Below are positions 1 to 7,914 of a stretch of DNA of 22,874 bases, in pieces (the first letter of the stretch is position 1; each line of letters begins with the position of its first letter). The position numbers were made by a program, and so were the translations under genes. The stretch comes from Maritimibacter sp. (GTDB lineage: Bacteria > Pseudomonadota > Alphaproteobacteria > Rhodobacterales > Rhodobacteraceae), in assembly GCA_020441225.1 (NCBI GenBank), contig JAGRMP010000194.1, positions 1-22,874 of the forward strand, in the 5' to 3' direction. The notes under the pieces were generated by a model, which saw only the letters and a program-made list of their open reading frames with translations, searched no databases and was not told the origin of the DNA.

Positions 1-85
1 CGATCACGGTGGTGTCCTGGGCGAAAGCCGGCGCGGCCAGCACGAGCGCCAGGGCCGTGGCGGCAAAGCGGTGTTTCATGTTCAT
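1..85 (-). CDS. Sugar ABC transporter substrate-binding protein, N-terminal fragment (cut by window edge)
   Basis: Only the first 28 codons are inside the window. They encode a classical Sec signal peptide: a short basic start (MNMKHR), an alanine/leucine-rich hydrophobic core, and an Ala-Phe-Ala cleavage site before Gln-Asp. The ATG at 83-85 is preceded by a strong AAGGAGGAA ribosome site (91-99). A second ATG two codons later is possible but is more poorly spaced. The gene follows an RbsC-type permease by 34 bases on the same strand, so it is most simply the periplasmic binding protein of that importer. The ligand cannot be inferred from this fragment. Confidence 0.8.
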   Translation of the reverse strand, partial: MNMKHRFAATALALVLAAPAFAQDTTVI

Positions 86-119
86 TGCGTTTCCTCCTTG
101 GTTGACCGGTGTCTCCTCT

Positions 120-1121
120 TCACCGGGTAGATTTCCTGGCGCGTTGCAACACGACCGCCAGAATGATGATGACCCCCTGGATCGCGCCGTTGAGATAGGG
201 GCTCACCAGGTCGGTCAGGTTCAGAATGTTGTCGATGAGGCCGAGGATCAGCACACCGATCACGGTGCCCCAGACCCGGCCGAAGCCGCCCTTGAGCAGC
301 GTGCCGCCGATGATGACCGAGGCGATGGTCTCAAGCTCCCACAACAGCCCGGTGGTGTTGGAGGCCGAGCCCAGCCGCGGCACGTAGAGCACCGAGGCGA
401 GGCCGACGAGCAGGCCGAGCAGCACGTAGGTGGCCAGTCGCACCCGGTCGACATGCACCGCCGAATAGCGCGCGACCTGTTCGTTCGAGCCGATCGCGGC
501 GCAATGGCGGCCGAACGCCGTGTGCCGCATCGCGATCTCGCCGAGGATGGCGACCAGCGCGAAGACGAAGATCGGCCACCTGAGCCCGAACAGCCCACCG
601 TAATAGACCGGCTCATAGAGGCTCGACAGCGCGAAGTTGAGCGACAGCGTGCCGCCATCGGCGAGGAAGGTCACGAGCGAGCGGAAGATCACCATCGACC
701 CGAGCGTGACGATAAAGGCCTCGATCCCCAACCTTGTGATCAGGACGCCGTTGGCGAGCCCCGCCAGCACGCCGAACACCAGCCCCGCCCCCATGCCGAT
801 GAGGATCACGCCCCAACTGGTGCCGAGCGCCGGGATCAGCGCGTTCATCAGCATGATCATCAGCCCGGAGATGAAGGCCGTCATCGAGCCGACCGACAGA
901 TCGAGCCCGCCCGCGGTGATGACGAAGGTCATGCCGACGGCGATGATGCCGATGAAGGCCGAGCGCGACAGCACGTTGGTGATGTTGCGCGGCGCCAGGA
1001 AATCGGGGTTCAGGAGCGTGCCGATCACGATCAGGAGCACCAGCGCAAGGATCGGCCCGAGCACCTGGAGATCGAAGCGCATGCCCTTGCGGGCGCCGCC
1101 GGTTGCTGTTGTGTCAGCCAT
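120..1121 (-). CDS. Sugar ABC transporter permease, RbsC/BPD_transp_2 family
   Basis: A 333-residue integral membrane protein rich in long hydrophobic segments, the usual length for the ribose/xylose/inositol-type permease family. Family hallmarks include the early Asn-Pro-Asp-Phe-Leu element and the IAVGMTFVITAGGLDLSVGS motif near residue 60-80, which contains the conserved Gly-Gly-(Ile/Leu)-Asp-Leu-Ser-Val-Gly signature. The protein forms the transmembrane pore of a CUT2-type importer in the inner membrane. Its ATG overlaps the end of the upstream ATPase gene by 8 bases, which indicates translational coupling. The binding protein gene follows. The sugar is unknown; CUT2 permeases serve ribose, xylose, galactose, inositol and many others. 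Confidence 0.93.
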   Translation of the reverse strand: MADTTATGGARKGMRFDLQVLGPILALVLLIVIGTLLNPDFLAPRNITNVLSRSAFIGIIAVGMTFVITAGGLDLSVGSMTAFISGLMIMLMNALIPALGTSWGVILIGMGAGLVFGVLAGLANGVLITRLGIEAFIVTLGSMVIFRSLVTFLADGGTLSLNFALSSLYEPVYYGGLFGLRWPIFVFALVAILGEIAMRHTAFGRHCAAIGSNEQVARYSAVHVDRVRLATYVLLGLLVGLASVLYVPRLGSASNTTGLLWELETIASVIIGGTLLKGGFGRVWGTVIGVLILGLIDNILNLTDLVSPYLNGAIQGVIIILAVVLQRARKSTR

Positions 1122-2664
1122 TTCCGTTGTCCTTCCCGTCGAGCCCCATCGCGAGCCGCACGATGCTTTCTTCGTTCACATCCGCGCCCGACACCTCGCC
1201 GGCGACCCGGCCCCGGCGCATGACCACGACCCGGTCGCAGAGCCCGATCACCTCGGTCATCTCCGATGAGACGACGATCACGGAGTGACCGGCGTCGATG
1301 AGGCCATGGATGAAGCCGTAAAACTGCTGCTTGGTGCCGACGTCGATGCCGCGCGTCGGTTCGTCGATGATGACGATCTGCGGTTCGGCCAGCATGATCT
1401 TGGCGAGCAGCAGTTTCTGCTGGTTGCCGCCCGAGAGATTGCCGACCAGCACCGAGCGCGAGGGCGCGCGGATGTCGAACTCGGCGATTGCCTTGTCGAG
1501 CGCCGCCTCCTCGGCGGCCTTGTCCACGAGCCCGACCGAGCCCCGGTTGAATTTCTTCAGCGCCAGCAGCGTGAGGTTGCGGCGCATGTCCTGGGTCAGG
1601 ATCAGCCCGTGTTCCTTGCGGTCCTCGGGCAGGTAGACCAGCCCCGCCTTCATCGCCGCCTCGACCGAGTGCAGATGCACGGGCGCGCCGTTGATCGTGA
1701 CCTTGCCGCGCGCAGGCCGCACGCCGATCAGCGCTTCCATGAGCTCAGTCCGGCCGGACCCGACCAGCCCGGCAAAGCCGAGGATCTCGCCGCGCTTGAG
1801 GCTGAAGCTCGCCTCCTCGACCACGCCGTCCACATGCAGGCCCTCGACCTCCAGCACTGGTTCCCCTACGGCCACGGGCCGCTTCGGCGGGAACATGTCG
1901 GAGAGCTCGCGCCCCACCATCGCCTCGGCCATCTGGTCGACATTCATCTCGCCGCGCGCGGCGGTGACGATCATCCGCCCGTCGCGCATCACCGACACCC
2001 GGTCGGCGATCTGGGCCACCTCGTCGAGCTTGTGCGATGTGTAGAGGATCGCCACACCTTCGGCCCTCAGCCGCTCGATCTGGCGAAACAGCACGTCGGT
2101 CTCGCGCGTGGTCAACGCCGCCGTAGGCTCGTCCATGATCAATACGCGCGCGTGGCGCGACAGTGCCTTGGCGATCTCGACCATCTGCTTTTCCGGCACC
2201 GAAATGCCCGACACCCGGTCGGCGGGGTCGAGCGGAGTTTCGAGCCGGTCGAGCAGCGCCTGGGTCTCGGCCCGCATCGCCTTGTGGTCGAGCAGCCAGC
2301 CCTTCTTGATCTCGTGACCGAGAAAGATGTTCTGCTGCACCGAGAGAAGCTGGGCGAGGTTGAATTCCTGGTGAATGAGCGTCACGCCCCGCGCCTCGGC
2401 CTCGCGCGAGAGCGCAAAGCTCACCGGCTGGCCGCCGAGCTCCACGTGGCCCCCCGTGGGCGCGAGATAGCCCGACATGATCTTCATCGTCGTCGACTTG
2501 CCCGCGCCGTTCTCGCCGATCAGCGCATGCACCTCGCCCGGGTAGAGCTCGAGCGAGATGTCATAGAGGATCTGGATCGGCCCGAAGGACCGGTCGACAT
2601 GGCGCAGCGCCAGTGCCGGAACGGCGGTCCCGGGATCTGTCGCAGGTGCGGCGGCAGGGCTCAT
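1114..2664 (-). CDS. Sugar ABC transporter ATP-binding protein, two-domain RbsA/MglA type
   Basis: A 516-residue tandem ATPase, the normal size for CUT2 importers. The first nucleotide-binding domain has an intact Walker A (GENGAGKST, residues 50-58) and a Walker B (VLIMDEPTAAL). The second has the degenerate Walker A typical of this family (GLVGSGRTEL), a canonical LSGGNQQK signature, and a Walker B (IVIIDEPTRGID). The protein energises uptake from the cytoplasmic face of the membrane. It lies 4 bases after the Gfo/Idh gene and overlaps the permease gene by 8 bases, so it is certainly in the operon. The N-terminal 15 or so residues are alanine/proline-rich and outside the conserved fold. Confidence 0.95.
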   Translation of the reverse strand: MSPAAAPATDPGTAVPALALRHVDRSFGPIQILYDISLELYPGEVHALIGENGAGKSTTMKIMSGYLAPTGGHVELGGQPVSFALSREAEARGVTLIHQEFNLAQLLSVQQNIFLGHEIKKGWLLDHKAMRAETQALLDRLETPLDPADRVSGISVPEKQMVEIAKALSRHARVLIMDEPTAALTTRETDVLFRQIERLRAEGVAILYTSHKLDEVAQIADRVSVMRDGRMIVTAARGEMNVDQMAEAMVGRELSDMFPPKRPVAVGEPVLEVEGLHVDGVVEEASFSLKRGEILGFAGLVGSGRTELMEALIGVRPARGKVTINGAPVHLHSVEAAMKAGLVYLPEDRKEHGLILTQDMRRNLTLLALKKFNRGSVGLVDKAAEEAALDKAIAEFDIRAPSRSVLVGNLSGGNQQKLLLAKIMLAEPQIVIIDEPTRGIDVGTKQQFYGFIHGLIDAGHSVIVVSSEMTEVIGLCDRVVVMRRGRVAGEVSGADVNEESIVRLAMGLDGKDNGNG

Positions 2665-2668
2665 GGTG

Positions 2669-3817
2669 TCACCCCAGGCTCACCCAGGCGGCGTTGCGCG
2701 CCGAAGACCGCACGCAGGCATCGACGAAACTCACGCCCGCGACGCCGTCCTCGACGGTGGGAAAGACCACGTCCGGCGGGATCGCTTCGCCCGCCTGTTT
2801 CGCCCGGATCGCCCGCGCGGCCTCGGCGTAGATATTGGCGAAGCCTTCGAGGTAGCCCTCGGGGTGCCCGCCCGGCGTGCGGCTGACCCGCGCGGCCACG
2901 TCGCGCGCACCGGTGCCCGCCCGGGTGAGCAGGCGTTTGGGTTCGCCGAAGGGGGTGAACCACAGGTAGTTCGGATCTTCCTGCGCCCATTCGAGCCCGC
3001 CCTTGTCGCCGTAGACCCTGAGCCGCAGCGCGTTTTCGTTGCCCGGCGCGACCTGGCTGCACCACAGCATCCCCTTGGCGCCCGAGGCGTAGCGCAGCAG
3101 GATATGGCCGTTGTCGTCCACCCGGCGCCCATCGACGAAGCTCGACAGATCCGCCGCCAGCGCTTCCGGCTGCTCACCGGTGACAAAGCCCGCGAGGTTG
3201 AACGCATGGGTGCCGATATCGCCGGTCGAACCGCCTGCACCAGACCGTTCCGGGTCGGTACGCCATTCGGACTGCTTGTTGGTGCCCGTGGTCTCGACCG
3301 CCTCGGTCAGCCAGTCCTGCGGGTATTCCACCTGCACGACGCGCAAGCGCCCGATCTCGCCGTTCGCCACCATCTCGCGGGCCTGCCGCACCATCGGGTA
3401 ACCGGTGTAATTATGCGTGAGCACGAACAAAGCGTCGCTGTCCTGGGCGAGCTTGGCGAGCTTCTTCGCATCCGCCAGCGTCGAGGTCAGCGGCTTGTCG
3501 CAGATCACGTGGATGCCGCGTTTGAGAAACTCGCGCGCCACCGGGTAGTGCATGTGGTTGGGCGTGACGATCGCCACCGCCTCGATCCCGTCCTTGATCC
3601 GGGCCTCGCGGATCGCCATCGCCTTGAAGTCGTCGTAGCTGCGCGCGGGGTCGAGCCCCAGCGCCGCGCCGCTCTCACGGGCGCGTTCGGGCGTGGAGCT
3701 GAGTGCCCCCGCCACCAGATCGTAATCGCCGTCGATCCGCGCCGCGATCCGGTGCACCGCGCCGATGAAGGCGTCCTTGCCGCCCCCGACCATTCCGAGC
3801 TTGATACGGGTCCCCAT
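2669..3817 (-). CDS. Gfo/Idh/MocA family sugar or cyclitol dehydrogenase
   Basis: A 382-residue NAD(P)-dependent oxidoreductase. The N-terminal Rossmann fold starts with GMVGGGKDAFIG (residues 8-19). The family dinucleotide motif is present as Asp-Lys-Pro (107-109, instead of the commoner Glu-Lys-Pro), with Lys108 the predicted catalytic lysine. The substrate-side Asp200-x3-His204 pair occurs in GDIGTHAFNL. The family oxidises hydroxyl groups of sugars and inositols. A GGAGG ribosome site lies inside the end of the preceding isomerase gene, one base separates the two genes, and the ABC ATPase gene follows after 4 bases. A Gfo/Idh enzyme paired with a TIM-barrel isomerase and a CUT2 importer suggests oxidation of an imported sugar or glycoside to a keto form. 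The substrate is unknown. Confidence 0.92.
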   Translation of the reverse strand: MGTRIKLGMVGGGKDAFIGAVHRIAARIDGDYDLVAGALSSTPERARESGAALGLDPARSYDDFKAMAIREARIKDGIEAVAIVTPNHMHYPVAREFLKRGIHVICDKPLTSTLADAKKLAKLAQDSDALFVLTHNYTGYPMVRQAREMVANGEIGRLRVVQVEYPQDWLTEAVETTGTNKQSEWRTDPERSGAGGSTGDIGTHAFNLAGFVTGEQPEALAADLSSFVDGRRVDDNGHILLRYASGAKGMLWCSQVAPGNENALRLRVYGDKGGLEWAQEDPNYLWFTPFGEPKRLLTRAGTGARDVAARVSRTPGGHPEGYLEGFANIYAEAARAIRAKQAGEAIPPDVVFPTVEDGVAGVSFVDACVRSSARNAAWVSLG

Positions 3818-3818
3818 G

Positions 3819-4877
3819 TCAGCCTCCGATCCCCAGCATCCTGCGGTTGGCCGCCTCGTCGGTCCCGCCGGCGGCGAAATCGTCGAACGCGTGTTCGGTC
3901 ACCCGGATGATGTGGTCACGCACGAACTGCGCCCCCTCGCGCGCCCCGTCCTCGGGGTGCTTGAGCGCGCATTCCCATTCCACGACGGCCCAGCCGTCGA
4001 AATCGTTCGCCGCCATCTTCGAGAAGATCGCCTTGAAATCGACCTGGCCATCGCCGAGCGAACGGAACCGCCCGGCGCGGTCGACCCAGGGCTGGTAGCC
4101 CGAATAGACGCCCTGCCGCCCGGTCGGGTTGAACTCGGCGTCCTTGACGTGAAACATCCCGATCCGCTCGTGGTAGATGTCGATATTGGCGAGGTAGTCG
4201 AGCTGCTGCAGCACGTAATGCGACGGGTCGTAGAGCATCATCGCACGCGGGTGGTTGCCGACCCGTTCGAGGAACATCTCGTAGGTCACCCCGTCGTGCA
4301 GGTCTTCGCCCGGGTGGATCTCGTAGCACAGGTTCACGCCGCAATCCTCGGCATGGTCGAGGATCGGTTTCCAGCGCTTGGCGAGCTCGTCGAAGGCGGT
4401 CTCGATCAGCCCGGCGGGCCGCTGCGGCCAGGGGTAGATGTACGGCCAGGCGAGTGCGCCGGAGAAGGTCGCATGCGCGGTGATCCCCATGCGCTTCGAC
4501 GCGGTCAGCGCCTTTTTCACCTGGTCCACGGCCCAGGCCTGCCGCGCCGCCGGGTTGCCCCGAACCGAGGGGTCGGCAAAGCCGTCGAAGGCGGTGTCAT
4601 AGGCCGGATGCACGGCCACGAGCTGGCCCTGCAAATGGGTCGACAGCTCGGTCACCTCGACGCCGTTCGCCGCCGCGACGCCCTTGAACTCGTCGCAGTA
4701 CGCCTGGCTCTCGGCCGCTTTCGCAAGGTCGATCAACCGGCCGTCCCAGCTCGGCACCTGGACGCCCTTGTAGCCGACATCGGCGGCCCATTTGGTGATG
4801 CTGTCCCAGGAATTGAACGGCGCGTCGTCGCCGGCGAATTGCGCAAGGAAAAGGGCCGGACCCTTGATCGTTTTCAT
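3819..4877 (-). CDS. Sugar phosphate isomerase/epimerase family protein (xylose-isomerase-like TIM barrel)
   Basis: A 352-residue AP-endonuclease-2/xylose-isomerase-like barrel. Predicted divalent-metal ligands stand at the usual strand ends: Glu186 (CYEIHPGEDLHDG), Asp217 and His220 (LYDPSHY), His243 with nearby Asp246 (FHVKDAEF), and Glu300 or Glu302 (VVEWECAL). The fold catalyses isomerisation, epimerisation, dehydration or beta-elimination of sugars. As first gene of the operon it has its own ribosome site (AGGAGG at 4886-4891, 8 bases from the ATG), and a promoter and operator lie just upstream. Neighbouring Gfo/Idh and transport genes suggest it acts on the keto-sugar made by the dehydrogenase. 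The exact reaction is not predictable from sequence. Confidence 0.9.
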   Translation of the reverse strand: MKTIKGPALFLAQFAGDDAPFNSWDSITKWAADVGYKGVQVPSWDGRLIDLAKAAESQAYCDEFKGVAAANGVEVTELSTHLQGQLVAVHPAYDTAFDGFADPSVRGNPAARQAWAVDQVKKALTASKRMGITAHATFSGALAWPYIYPWPQRPAGLIETAFDELAKRWKPILDHAEDCGVNLCYEIHPGEDLHDGVTYEMFLERVGNHPRAMMLYDPSHYVLQQLDYLANIDIYHERIGMFHVKDAEFNPTGRQGVYSGYQPWVDRAGRFRSLGDGQVDFKAIFSKMAANDFDGWAVVEWECALKHPEDGAREGAQFVRDHIIRVTEHAFDDFAAGGTDEAANRRMLGIGG

Positions 4878-4947
4878 GTCTTGAACCTCCTCATCCGAGG
4901 AGTGAGGTGCATTCGCATGAGCCCCTCCTCGGCGTTTGCGAATCGCG

Positions 4948-4965
4948 GATGTAATCCTTTACATC
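4948..4965. promoter_or_regulatory. Predicted LacI-family operator
   Basis: A perfect inverted repeat, GATGTAATCCTTTACATC, with 7-base arms around TCCT. The core TGTAA-N4-TTACA has the even-length palindromic form of LacI-family operators. It lies between the divergent sugar operon and lacI-type gene and begins 3 bases downstream of the predicted -10 box of the sugar operon, so a bound repressor would cover the transcription start. Confidence 0.7.
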
Positions 4966-4968
4966 GGC

Positions 4969-4996
4969 ACTATACCGGTGCTCTAATTCAAAACAA
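4969..4996 (-). promoter_or_regulatory. Predicted sigma-70 promoter of the sugar operon
   Basis: Read on the minus strand: a -35 box TTGTTT (4991-4996), a 16-base spacer, and a -10 box TATAGT (4969-4974). This is in the AT-rich part of the divergent intergenic region. The predicted start falls inside the palindrome at 4948-4965, roughly 80-90 bases before the isomerase ATG. No comparably clear promoter was found for the lacI-type gene in the other direction. Confidence 0.55.
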
Positions 4997-5024
4997 GAAC
5001 TTTAATTCGAACCGTAAAATAAAA

Positions 5025-6140
5025 TTGGCAAACGGCAAGAAGATCCTCGCCCCTCCGGAAAAAGGCGCGCGCCCCGCGACGTCCCTGGTGCCGAGCATCC
5101 GGGATGTCGCCCTGGCGGCGGGCGTGTCGACCGCCACCGTGAGCCGCACGCTCTCCAGCCCCGAAGTGGTCAGCGAAGCGACCCGCGCGGCGGTCTTTGC
5201 GGCGATCGAAGAGACCGGATACCGGCTCAACGTCGCGGCCCGCAACCTGCGCAAACGGGTGACCGGCGCCGTCGCCGTGCTGGTACCCAACCTCGCCAAC
5301 CCGTTCTTTTCCCGCATCCTGTCGGCCATCGCCGAGGTGATGTCGGCCGCGGGCTACAACGTGCTCATCACCGACACCACGCCGACCGCGCTCGACGACC
5401 ACCGCTTCCCCGAGTTTTTCAGCCTCAACCAGACCGACGGGCTCATCATCCTCGACGGCATGCTGCCGCGCGATCTGCTTCTGCACCGGGGCACGCCGGA
5501 TTTTCGCGCGCCGATGGTCTTCGCCTGCGAATGGATCGACGAGATCGACCGGCCCAAGGTGAGCATCGACAACCGCGACGGCGCCCTGCAGGCGGTCGCG
5601 CATCTGCTGGCGCTGGGGCACAGGCGGATCGGCCTTGTCACAGGTCCCCCCGGCAACGTGCTCACCGCGACCCGGCGCGAGGGCGCCTGTGCCGCCATCC
5701 GCGCCGCCGGGCTCGAGCTGCCGGACGATTGGGTCTATGACGGCGATTTCACGCTTGCCGCCGGCACTCGGGCGGCGGCGCACTGGCATGCGCAGACAGA
5801 GCGGCCCTCGGCGGTCTTCTGCGCCAGCGACGAGATGGCGATGGGCTTCATCGGCGAATTGCACCGCCGCGGTTTCAGTGTGCCCGAAGACGTTTCGGTG
5901 GTGGGCTTCGACGACCTGGAAATCGCGGCGCATTTCGTGCCCGCGCTGACGACGATCCACCAGCCCCGCGCCGAGATCGGCCGCACCGCGGCGCAGATGC
6001 TGCTCGACCGGATGCGCCTGTCCCTGCGCGAGCGCACCCGCACCAGGCCGCCCGAGATCATCCTGCCGGTACAGCTTGTGACCCGCGCCAGCACCGGCGC
6101 GCCCAACCCGGCCGCGGCCGCCGCGGCCCCCCCGGGTTGA
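5025..6140 (+). CDS. LacI-family transcriptional regulator
   Basis: About 371 residues. The N-terminal LacI helix-turn-helix with hinge is unmistakable: IRDVALAAGVSTATVSRTL followed by a typical hinge ending in ETGYRLN. A periplasmic-binding-protein-like effector domain follows, with characteristic segments such as AVLVPNLANPFFS and VSVVGFDDLEIA. The TTG at 5025 was chosen because G/C-rich third positions begin there and no ATG is available. A GTG at 5088, just before the HTH, is the alternative; neither has a good Shine-Dalgarno. The C-terminus ends in an alanine/proline-rich tail. Being divergent from the sugar operon, with a palindrome over that operon's start, it is probably the local repressor, relieved by the imported sugar or an early intermediate. 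Confidence 0.92.
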   Translation: MANGKKILAPPEKGARPATSLVPSIRDVALAAGVSTATVSRTLSSPEVVSEATRAAVFAAIEETGYRLNVAARNLRKRVTGAVAVLVPNLANPFFSRILSAIAEVMSAAGYNVLITDTTPTALDDHRFPEFFSLNQTDGLIILDGMLPRDLLLHRGTPDFRAPMVFACEWIDEIDRPKVSIDNRDGALQAVAHLLALGHRRIGLVTGPPGNVLTATRREGACAAIRAAGLELPDDWVYDGDFTLAAGTRAAAHWHAQTERPSAVFCASDEMAMGFIGELHRRGFSVPEDVSVVGFDDLEIAAHFVPALTTIHQPRAEIGRTAAQMLLDRMRLSLRERTRTRPPEIILPVQLVTRASTGAPNPAAAAAAPPG

Positions 6141-6187
6141 CCCCGGCCAGAACCGCGCCATGCCCCTCACGAAGCGAGAGAAAAGCG

Positions 6188-6871
6188 ATGCCCGACCACG
6201 TCATTGACCCGCCCCGCCCTGTCCTCCTGCCGGTCGTCGGAGGCGGGACCTTCCCGGTCCGCCGGGTCTATTGCATCGGCCGCAATTACGCCGAACACGC
6301 CATCGAAATGGGGCACGACCCCGACCGCGAACCGCCCTTCTTCTTTCAGAAGAACCCCGACAACCTCGACCCCTCGGGCCGCTTCCCCTACCCGGCCCAA
6401 AGCTCGGATGTGCATCACGAGGTCGAGCTGGCCGTCGCGCTCGGCTCGGGCGGCACGGAGATTGCGCCCGACGCGGCCCTCTCCCACGTCTTCGGCTACG
6501 CCGTCGCCCTCGACATGACCCGGCGCGACCTGCAGGCAGTCGCCAAGAAGATGGGGCGGCCCTGGGAGATCGGCAAAGCCTTCGAACGCTCCGCCCCGGT
6601 CGGCCCGATCCACCCCGCGCACGCGGTCGGGCACCCAAGCAACGGGCGCATCGCGCTCTCGGTCAACGGCACCCCACGGCAGGCGGGCGACCTTGGCCAG
6701 ATGATCTGGAAAGTGCCGGAGATCATCGCCCATCTCTCCGAGTATTTCGAGCTCGCGGCGGGCGACGTGATCCTCACCGGCACCCCGGCGGGGGTCGGCC
6801 CGGTGACCCGGGGCGATGTGCTGGCGGCCGATATCGACGGGCTCGGCGCGCTGACCGTCACCGTGGTCTGA
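6188..6871 (+). CDS. Fumarylacetoacetate hydrolase (FAH) family protein, fumarylpyruvate-hydrolase-like
   Basis: A 227-residue single-domain FAH protein. Recognisable blocks are YCIGRNYAEHAIEMG, PPFFFQKNP, a metal-binding HHEVELAVALGSG with two glutamates, ALDMTRRDLQ with the third acidic ligand, and the C-terminal ILTGTPAGVGPV loop. These enzymes cleave C-C bonds in 2,4-diketo acids or related acylpyruvates using Mg/Mn. The ATG at 6188 was preferred over an in-frame TTG at 6137 because conserved sequence starts after it and a GAGAGAA stretch precedes it. It lies 47 bases after the lacI-type gene on the same strand. It could act in the same sugar pathway (diketo-deoxy acid cleavage occurs in non-phosphorylative routes) or in aromatic catabolism; sequence does not decide. 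Confidence 0.9.
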   Translation: MPDHVIDPPRPVLLPVVGGGTFPVRRVYCIGRNYAEHAIEMGHDPDREPPFFFQKNPDNLDPSGRFPYPAQSSDVHHEVELAVALGSGGTEIAPDAALSHVFGYAVALDMTRRDLQAVAKKMGRPWEIGKAFERSAPVGPIHPAHAVGHPSNGRIALSVNGTPRQAGDLGQMIWKVPEIIAHLSEYFELAAGDVILTGTPAGVGPVTRGDVLAADIDGLGALTVTVV

Positions 6872-6898
6872 CCCCGCCCCGGCACCGGGCGGACCGGA

Positions 6899-7621
6899 TC
6901 ACGCGTCTTTCGCCGCCAAGGTGGGCGCGGCGACGAAATCCGGCGCAAAGAGCATCGCGCAGAGCGGCGCAAATCGGGCGTGAAGCTGATCCCTGTGGGC
7001 CTCGAGGGTCATCTCGTTGGCGCGGATGAAATCCTGAAACGTCGCCTGCCAGACGTCGAGGAACAGATGCGCGACAGGGCCGGGATCGGCGCGGGAGCCA
7101 TCGTGCAGCGTCAGCGCGTATTGCGACAGAATCTTTTCGACGGTCTCCAGAAGCGCGGCATCGACCTCTTCGAAAGGTTTCGCGAACTCGTTGTCCGGGT
7201 GCCGGATCATGGCCGCATTGGCGTAGCGCCAGATCCGCTTGTTCGCGATCGCCATGGTCTCGACCGAAATATCCATGAACAGCGCCATCAGCGTGGTGAG
7301 GAAGTCGTCGTCCGTTCGTGGCGCCAGCATCTTGCTGTGATCGCGCGCCGTCGCGGCGCCTTCGGTGATCATCGCGATGAGGATGCCGTCCTTGTGCCCG
7401 AAGTAGTTGAACACGGTCGGCGTCGACACGTCCGCGGCCTCGGCGATCTCGGCCATGGTGGTCGCATCCACGCCCTTTTCGGCAAACAGCGCCCGCGCCT
7501 GGTCGAGGATCACCTCGCGCCGCCGCGCCTTCTTGCGCGACCGCAGGCCGCTCTGCGCGCCCTCGTCGCTGTCCGCTTGCGGTGTGTCTGCCATTGGCGG
7601 GTTCATCCTTGCACGCTCCAT
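6899..7621 (-). CDS. TetR-family transcriptional regulator
   Basis: A 240-residue protein with a typical TetR_N helix-turn-helix at about residues 35-80: ILDQARALFAEKGVDATTMAEIAEAADVSTPTVFNYFGHKDGIL. The rest is an alpha-helical ligand-binding/dimerisation domain with no assignable ligand. The ATG at 7619-7621 has an AAAGG ten bases upstream; ATGs five and nine codons later are alternatives. It is divergent from the exported serine hydrolase across a 293-base region containing an AT-rich repeat block, so it may control that gene and itself. It converges on the FAH gene with 27 bases between them. Confidence 0.9.
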   Translation of the reverse strand: MERARMNPPMADTPQADSDEGAQSGLRSRKKARRREVILDQARALFAEKGVDATTMAEIAEAADVSTPTVFNYFGHKDGILIAMITEGAATARDHSKMLAPRTDDDFLTTLMALFMDISVETMAIANKRIWRYANAAMIRHPDNEFAKPFEEVDAALLETVEKILSQYALTLHDGSRADPGPVAHLFLDVWQATFQDFIRANEMTLEAHRDQLHARFAPLCAMLFAPDFVAAPTLAAKDA

Positions 7622-7641
7622 CCCCGATCAACCTTTATCGA

Positions 7642-7673
7642 GAAAAAGTTTTTATTGACTGAAAAGTTATTAT
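7642..7673. promoter_or_regulatory. AT-rich direct-repeat block, candidate TetR promoter/operator
   Basis: An AT-rich island stands out in GC-rich surroundings just upstream of the tetR-type gene. It holds two similar units 19 bases apart: GAAAAAGTTTTTATT (7642-7656) and GAAAAGTTATTAT (7661-7673). The first contains the near-palindrome AAAAA-G-TTTTT. A TTGACT at 7655-7660 could be a -35 box on the plus strand but has no good -10 partner. A role as regulator binding site is inferred from position only. Confidence 0.35.
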
Positions 7674-7734
7674 CCATGCCTATTGGGCCTGTCGACCGTA
7701 TTCGGATGTTGCCACTCATGATCCTGCACGCTCC

Positions 7735-7759
7735 GGCCCGTTCTGATTGGGCCCGTTCT
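7735..7759. repeat. Short tandem direct repeat GGCCCGTTCT
   Basis: Two exact copies of GGCCCGTTCT (7735-7744 and 7750-7759) with a 15-base period, in the noncoding region between the TetR gene and the serine hydrolase. A related ATTGGGCCTGT occurs at 7682-7692. Either a weak regulatory repeat or chance. Confidence 0.3.
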
Positions 7760-7914
7760 CCATGGCGGCGCCACCGGTCCGCGGACCGCGCCGTGCCGCG
7801 AGCTTATGCCAGCCATCCGACCGCTTCCAGCCGCCAGGGCCGGGACGGCACACCGGTCGATCAAGAAGAAAACACGACGTCCAGACTGTACCAACCCCAC
7901 GAGAGGAGACCCCT

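Noticed and set aside
1285..2886. Long open frame on the plus strand opposite the ABC ATPase gene
   Set aside because: Antisense frame kept open by GC-rich third positions; its His/Arg/Asp-rich product has no recognisable domain, while the minus strand encodes a complete ATPase.
3765..5024. Upstream extension of the lacI-type reading frame
   Set aside because: It runs antisense through the isomerase gene and across its promoter; conserved LacI sequence begins only after 5088.
6872..6898. Terminator between the convergent FAH and TetR genes
   Set aside because: The only possible hairpin has a four-base stem or a two-base loop, without a T-run.
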